DNA of 64,000 bases from Maratus speciosus. Taxonomy: Eukaryota > Arthropoda > Arachnida > Araneae > Salticidae. The DNA lies in NCBI GenBank assembly GCA_963932465.1, contig OZ010792.1, forward strand, positions 285,121,836 through 285,185,835. Reading direction: 5' to 3'. How positions within the stretch are numbered: position 1 is the stretch's first letter; every line of letters starts with the position of its first letter. Positions 58,200-64,000 of this stretch are shown in pieces. The translations under genes and the position numbers were made by a program. The notes beneath the pieces are model-generated. The model was not told where the DNA came from, did no database searches, and saw nothing but the letters and a program-made list of their open reading frames with translations.

Positions 58200-59932
58200 T
58201 TTATCATTTATTTGCGTTTTTTTAGCGTTTTTTAAAGCTTTAAGGCGATTTTCCTACGTTAATAAAAAGAATACAGTCCAATCATTTAGCTCAATATAGT
58301 AAATTTTTAACTGTTTTCAAAAAAATTATTCGGAATTCGTACATTTTTTTAATTTTCACGAATTTTTTAATGCGATATTTAATAGTTTTTTGCAATGATT
58401 TCTTTTAATCTAATAGAGTAAACTTTGTCCTCTACGATTTTTAATGCGATATTTAGAGAATTTTTTCGTTCCACGTCCTTTTCTTGTCATTCATGAAATA
58501 ATTCCGATTACAATCTTTCACCCCATTATAGTAAATTTTGTCTCGTGATTTTTCAATATTTAGCGATCGTTCGCTTTCTGTCAAATCCCGCGGCGACTTT
58601 TCGACATCCAGGAAACAAATTTGATTTCTTGATGAAATTTGATCTTTTTTTCCTACTGTAGTAAACTTCTTCCTCCACAATTTTTGAATCTTAGCAGTTT
58701 AATATGATTTTCAAAACGAATTTTGACGATTTTTCGAGTTGCGCGTCGATTTTTTTGACATTCGGAAACGGTATTCGATTTCAAACTTTTAGGCTAACAT
58801 AATAAATTTTCTCCTCCACGATTTTTGAATTTTCACGATTTTTATTGAGGTGACTTTTTGACATTCGAAAAAGGAAATTGCTTTCAAACTTTTAGCTTAA
58901 TATAGTAAATTTTTTACTTTTTAGAGTTTTTTATCGAGATATTTAGCATTTTTTTCGTGTTCCACGGCTATGTTTTGACATTCGAAAAAATTATTCGATT
59001 GTAAACTTTTATCGTAATATTGTAAATTTGAGACTTTTAGCGTTTCGTCGTGAACCGTGGCGATTTTTTGATACTCGTAAAAGGAGTTAGCGTTTCCAAC
59101 ATTTAGCGCGATATTGACATTTCGTCATCAACGATTTTCTATCTACGATTTTTAGCTTTTTTTTTTTTCGAGTTTCGCGCCGATGTTTGGACATTCATGA
59201 ACGAATTTCTTTTACAATGTCAAGTGTAGTAAAATCCGCTCATTCTTGAATGTTTCGCGATTTTTTATGCCATTTCTTTTCGGAGTTTTTGTAATTAGCG
59301 GAGATTTTTTACCATTAGAAAATTTATTTTCAAAGAATATAAATAAATATTTCATCTACAAATTTTAAAAGACATACGTAATTCTTGTTTATTTTAGATT
59401 CTGTTTTTAACTAACGCAAAAACAACGGAGCGTCAGAATTTGAAACCTTATTTAGTATTATTACTTGAGAGCGTTCGTCTTCCTAGGAATTCGGTTTTAA
59501 ACATTTAGCCCACGATAGTAAATTCTGTATGTTTTCAATAAAGTTTACTCGGATTTCGTACAGAAATTTTCCATATTTTCTTGAATTATTGGGTGATTTC
59601 TAGAGAATTCTTGCGTTTCTCCTGGATTTTTGGACATTCGTAAAAGAAATTCTGTTTTAATTCTTTAGCTGAATACAGTGATTTTGGTCCTCTGCTGTTA
59701 TTGATATTTTAGTTATATTTCCTGATTAGGTGCAATTTTTCCACATTGATAAAAGCTTTCAAACTTCTAACCCAATATATATATTTTTTCTCTTTTCAGT
59801 CAGTAAAATTTATTCAAAATTTGTGCAGTGATTTTTAATTTTTTCACGATTTTTTTTACTTTGATTTTTAGAGATTTTTCACGTTTCGTGATATTTTTTA
59901 CGGATCCGGGCAACCCGAGGCGGGTCAGCTTG
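58200..59932 (+). repeat. Degenerate ~105-140-bp tandem repeats ending in a Helitron-like tail
   Basis: A unit with TATAGTAAATTTT, CCACGATTTTT, a TTTTTCG..TTTCGCG block and GACATTCGAAAAAG recurs near 58297, 58411, 58528, 58656, 58797, 58902, 59013, 59225, 59515 and 59680. The block ends with CGGGCAACCCGAGGCGGGTCAGCTTG, which looks like the CGCCGGGCGGGTCTGCTAG tail of the 52.8-kb Helitron with CTAG mutated to CTTG. Probably an old Helitron-like element with internal minisatellites. Confidence 0.6.
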
Positions 59933-60831
59933 TTTATTTTAAATTACTGTAAATATGCTAAATAATTCCTGTAAATCTAATTAATTAAATTTAGGTTTTT
60001 GGCTTTTCTTATATACAGTTTAAAAACATATAAGACAATTACATGCACGAAAACACATAATACATGGTTTATAAAATGTATTAGTTCTCCAGTCTGTCTT
60101 TTTTAATTAGGTTATTTATAAATTTATCACTCATTTCTACAGTTTAAAATACTACGTTTCAGAAACAAATTGCTGTTAATGAGTTTTGTTGCAGAAAGCT
60201 TGAAAAAATTCTGCCACAGGGCAGGTAAAACTTTAGTAAAACTTTGCGTTTTATCAGTGTGTGATTTCAATTGCGTTATTTTCAAAAGTGAAGATTCCCA
60301 CACGGGAAAAATTTCAAATCCGCTAGAGTGAAAATGATACACTTCTACAAAACATAATTTTGAATTAATCTTAAAATATCGAACACAGGAAATGACCATG
60401 TCTCTCTAGTTTTGAAATTTGAATCTAGAGAAGGGATTCCTAAAATTTTTCTCGCCCATATTGATTGCCTAGTCTTTACATTTATGAGTTTTCCTTCTCT
60501 CATATAACCGTCAATGAATACACAACTATTTGTTTTGGTTAATAAATTTTTTATAGTATCTGCAACGTTTTAAATAAGTACCTACTACTTACACATTTTG
60601 AAAAAAGAAACAAACATTGTAAGTAGAAAGTCATTGATTTTTCAGTAAACTAGGGAAGCACATGTGGGACGTAGAAAGTTGATTTGTGTCGTCAATTAGA
60701 CAATGATAATTTCTAATTTTGAAATAAACATTAGCATTTTTATGGCAAAAATATATCTGAATTTGGAAAGATTTTGGGCTGTCAAAAATTATGACAAACA
60801 ATAGACGAACTGGAATTTTTCTTTGTAATTA
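59933..60831. other. Non-coding interval
   Basis: No gene recognised. A minus-strand ORF of 90 codons at 60127-60399 has no motif I recognise. Confidence 0.4.
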
Positions 60832-61775
60832 TACAGGGTGTATCTAAACTCTTGGGCAAAACTTTAAGGGGTGATAGTACACATCAAGACAAACAATATT
60901 AAATAGGAAACTAAGGGTCCCAAACGTCTTCCGAATGAGATAGGCGCCTTTAAATTTTAGGGTCCAAAATTTCAAATGATTATAAAAAACGGAAAATTTG
61001 GTCGATTCGTTTGCGGTTTTCACTAAAACTATTTTTTACGTCAGTATTTTCTTGAAAATAAATTTCAAAGATGCAGTTCAAAAAATGCCGACAGAGGGCA
61101 CTTTAGACTTTGGAGTAACCAACAACTATTTTTTAACGTTATTGTTTGTATCTCATTACATGCTTTCAAAAGCTTAGACTTAAACTTAAATTTTGAGTTC
61201 AAAATCTGAATCGTTGGGAGTGGTTAAGTAGCGCAAACTGAACTGTGTTCAGGAGTTAAAATTTCAAATGATTATAAAAAACGGAAAAATTGGTCAATTC
61301 GTTTGCGGTTTTCACTAAAACTATTCTTTATATCAGTATTATCTTGAAAATAAATTTTAAAGATAAAGTTAAAAAATATCGATAGAGGGCGCTTTAGACT
61401 TTGGAGTAACGAATAACTATTTTTTACCGTTATTTTTTGTATCTCATTACATCCTTTCAAAAGCTTAAACTTAAATTTTGAGCCCAAAATCTGAATCGTT
61501 GGGAGTGGTTAATTAGCGCAAACTGAACTGTATTCATGTGTTAAAATTTAAAACTCCCTACTGAACACAGTTCAGTTTGCGTTACTTAACCGCTCCCAAC
61601 GATTCAGATTTTGGGCTCAAAATTTAAGTCTAAGCTTTTGAAAGGATGTAATGAGATACAAAAAATAACTGTAAAAAATAGTTATTCGTTACTCCAAAGT
61701 CTAAAGCGCCCTCTATCAATATTTTTTAAATTTATCTTTAAAATTTATTTTCAAGATAATACTGATATAAACTCA
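60832..61775. mobile_element. Direct and inverted ~300-bp repeats behind a MITE-like end
   Basis: It opens with CAGGGTGTATCTAAACTCTT and GATAGTACACATCAAGACAA, related to the end of the MITE at 16193. Then 60955-61258 is repeated directly at 61259-61550 (AATGATTATAAAAAACGGAA, GAATCGTTGGGAGTGGTTAA) and inverted at 61558-61775 (CAACGATTCAGATTTTGGGC, TTGAAAGGATGTAATGAGAT). The right terminus is not defined. Non-coding. Confidence 0.6.
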
Positions 61776-61924
61776 AATTTTATTTAAAAAATGGCCGTAA
61801 CTATTTTGACTAAATTTTGTATTATACCGCTTAGAAATACGAGAAGGCCATTGGACAAGATCACATGTTCGAGAAAATTAGATTAGTGAGTGATTTGGGA
61901 GTCAGTACGGGCTAACACATTTCA

Positions 61925-62182
61925 GTGGGAATGAAAGTTGAAAAAACTATTGAACAGTTTGGAGTAAACGAAATCGTAAAGTTTGCAACGGCGAAATTTT
62001 GTCGAGATTGGCTGAATTTTGTGGGGAAATCGATCCTCAACATTACCATTGCCAAAACACATGTTTTGCGCCAAATAAAAGAGTGTGGCAAATTTGTCGA
62101 TAATTTGCAAAAATACGGTCTTTCAGAATCTGAAGGAAATTTCTTGAAATTCTGCAAGCGCATTCCCAACACTCATTCGTAA
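61925..62182 (+). CDS. Unrecognised 85-codon ORF
   Basis: Encodes a soluble, Lys/Phe-rich peptide (MGMKVEKTIEQFGVNEIVKF, KECGKFVDNLQKYGLSESEG) ending at TAA 62180-62182. It reads somewhat protein-like, but the minus strand is open over the same stretch and there is no recognisable domain or neighbour. It may be part of the repeat unit before it or chance. Confidence 0.18.
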   Translation: MGMKVEKTIEQFGVNEIVKFATAKFCRDWLNFVGKSILNITIAKTHVLRQIKECGKFVDNLQKYGLSESEGNFLKFCKRIPNTHS

Positions 62183-62759
62183 TAAACAACATGTCGGATA
62201 GAGTATTGTATCCAAAAAGCATTTATGTGTGTCTATAGCTATCCGATTTCCATGAAAATAGGCGCCACAATCGTTAAAAATGGACTCATCACTTCAAATA
62301 GGAAACGCCACTCTATACTTTAGTACAAAGTAATGTTTAATGAATCTCTGTACTACAAGACATATTATTTACAGGATTACTGTACATATTTACATAGCAA
62401 AGCTCAGAAATCCGCTGATCTGGAAAACATTTTATCATTTCCCGCCTTTCAAAACTCCGGGGGAATTAAAAAGCAAGACAGCTTGCATTTCGAAAACCTG
62501 TCCATCGCGAGTCTCAGAATTCTCTGCGGGAAAGCTAATCCGCATGAAATCATGGGAAAAACATATTTGGCAGCCCGCTAAAATTAGAGACTGTCGTGTG
62601 CTGCCATCTAGTGTATCGGTATTTAAATATTTGTTACATGTCTGTAATATATATGAACGATAAATGCAATTCAAATCATATTCTAAAGCAAGCGTATTGT
62701 AGTAAATCTCAGTAATGTCTATTCTAATATCAAATTCTTCATGTTTGAAATTGTGCAAC

Positions 62760-63290
62760 ATAATTAAATGAAGCTACGAACCATTTGCCCTTGTAGACCA
62801 TTATATAACCGAACACTTTGGTAAATGCTTTGCACCCCATATTCTACAGAAAGCATGTATTAGTGCACTCCACAAGTTCATATCAATTTCATTATGTTTG
62901 TATTGGAGTAACATGATTAAATACGCCCCAAACGATTTTTCTCCATAGACCATAATATAACGGAATATCTTGAATTCCCCTGTACGCTTACTGTATATGC
63001 TACACATGATATAAAAGTAACCACCTTTTGTGCAACTCAATATTGTATAAAAATTTCCCTATATTTAAAATATTGTAACACTATTAAAATACACCACAAC
63101 TGATTTTTCCATTAAGACTATATTGTAACGGAATACTTTTGAGTGCCTTTGTAAATGAACCATGAATGGTACACACTTCATTTTGAATACCGAACATGCC
63201 ATGATGATTCTCAATATCGTTTACCAATTACATCGCAATCCGACTATATTTACGCGAGTGAGAGGACAGATAGACGGAAAGACAGACAGG
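62760..63290 (-). repeat. Dispersed repeat, minus-strand copy
   Basis: Contains reversed ~170-bp modules with the inverse of AATATTCCGTTATATTATGG (ccatagaccataatataacg, near 62943; also 62797 and 63111), matching modules at 12900-13480 and 9960-10680. It ends in GACAGATAGACGGAAAGACA, the inverse of the CTGTCCGT-type tract that begins those copies. Confidence 0.6.
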
Positions 63291-63299
63291 CAAACCCAA

Positions 63300-64000
63300 T
63301 TCATAAACTCTTTTCAACTTTGTTGGAAAGAGTTAAAAAAGGCTACTAAAATTCGTGGTGAAAAACGTGCTCATACTTGAGTCTTCAGATACTAGGATGC
63401 GCGCGCCGCTGCACCAATTCATGGAGAGACTGTCATCCTCCGTTCGATCGCGATTTGCGGTCGCGAATAACAGTAATTTACTAAAATAGGCCGTGATCTG
63501 CTGTTAAAGACTGTAAAAACTTGCGTTTTATTCTAACTTCAGCATATATCACTGTTGGATAGAGGATAATAATGAAAAATGTTCAGATACGGCCAATAAC
63601 AGATTATTACTGCCAGTGAGTGATATTTAGTGGGTAAGGTGAATATTTACAGCACTGCAGTATAATTTACATTAAATTATGCAGTCATTAAATTAAGCTA
63701 TAAAGCAACAGCTGTTTTTAACAGTGCGGAAAATATAGAGGGAGGAAAACAAAAGATGCAATGATGTACAGTTCACTTTTCATGCAGAGGGGCTAGAATT
63801 TACCAACCATTCTGAACCAATGACTAGTTTTATAAGCATTTTGTTATCCACATATCTGATTTTCACATCACATTCTATTCCAAAATACAAATTTCGCAAC
63901 TTTGTCTTTCTGTTTCGATTTTCAAATTTATTTATTTATTTATTTATTTTTGTAATTTCGGTCATTACCAACTATTTTATCTACCGTATGTTGAGAATCG
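63300..64000. other. Non-coding right edge with a CpG-rich patch
   Basis: A short CpG-rich stretch at 63398-63470 (GCGCGCGCCGCTGCACC, TTCGATCGCGATTTGCGGTCGCGAA) is unusual for this window. It is followed by AT-rich sequence with a TTTA microsatellite at 63926-63950. No gene recognised. Confidence 0.4.

Noticed and set aside
1..64000. CRISPR-like or prokaryotic systems
   Set aside because: All regular repeats are long (87-325 bp) eukaryotic tandem repeats without short repeat-spacer structure, and no prokaryotic genes are present.

Overview
The window is AT-rich, gene-poor nuclear DNA from a eukaryote. There are no operons, no ribosome-binding-site context and no long open frames. It is almost entirely transposable elements and tandem repeats. 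The mix (degenerate Gypsy/Ty3 pol, a DD34E Tc1 element, hAT elements, TTAA-flanked piggyBac-type MITEs, Helitron-type termini, CAGACAGA/CTGTCTGT tracts) fits an invertebrate, most likely an arthropod. A chelicerate such as a spider is my low-confidence guess; nothing here is diagnostic. I see no convincing intact host gene, rRNA, CRISPR array or bacterial feature.

Layout. 1-5.65 kb: Helitron-like elements built of ~300-bp tandem repeats in both orientations, plus a small MITE with a perfect 8-bp target duplication. 6.4-20.9 kb: a decayed Gypsy element (minus strand; gag, protease, RT, RNase H, start of integrase) split by a 10.8-kb hAT-type element with perfect 8-bp target duplications (6521-17342), a 201-bp palindromic MITE and a ~146-bp tandem-repeat block. 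The hAT interior carries a ~325-bp tandem repeat, a 7.2-kb terminal-inverted-repeat element with CRE-like TGACGTCA clusters, an inverted pair of tRNA-like sequences and several MITEs. 21-30.7 kb: small MITEs, Helitron-type ends and a Tc1-like element carrying a 199-bp TTAA MITE. 31.07-46.06 kb: a 15-kb foldback element whose inverted arms are arrays of ~150-bp satellite monomers, bounded by a 9-bp duplication (CCGCCGCTT). It holds a nested hAT and a nested 4.1-kb element with ~1-kb inverted repeats, and it interrupts a GC-richer short open frame. 49-56.2 kb: a second Gypsy pol (minus strand) interrupted by a 1.33-kb hAT, a 2.66-kb Helitron and a 199-bp piggyBac-type MITE. The Helitron and MITE junctions rejoin in frame when each insert (with its extra duplication) is discounted. 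56.2-57.2 kb: a plus-strand hAT-like transposase fragment. 58-64 kb: degenerate tandem repeats, inverted repeats and another dispersed repeat copy.

The elements do not cooperate as a system; they form a nested insertion history. The most informative objects are the satellite-armed foldback element with a higher-order repeat, the giant composite hAT, and the Gypsy copies whose broken frames act as checks on the insertion boundaries. All homology statements come from reading motifs and translations by eye; no database search was possible.
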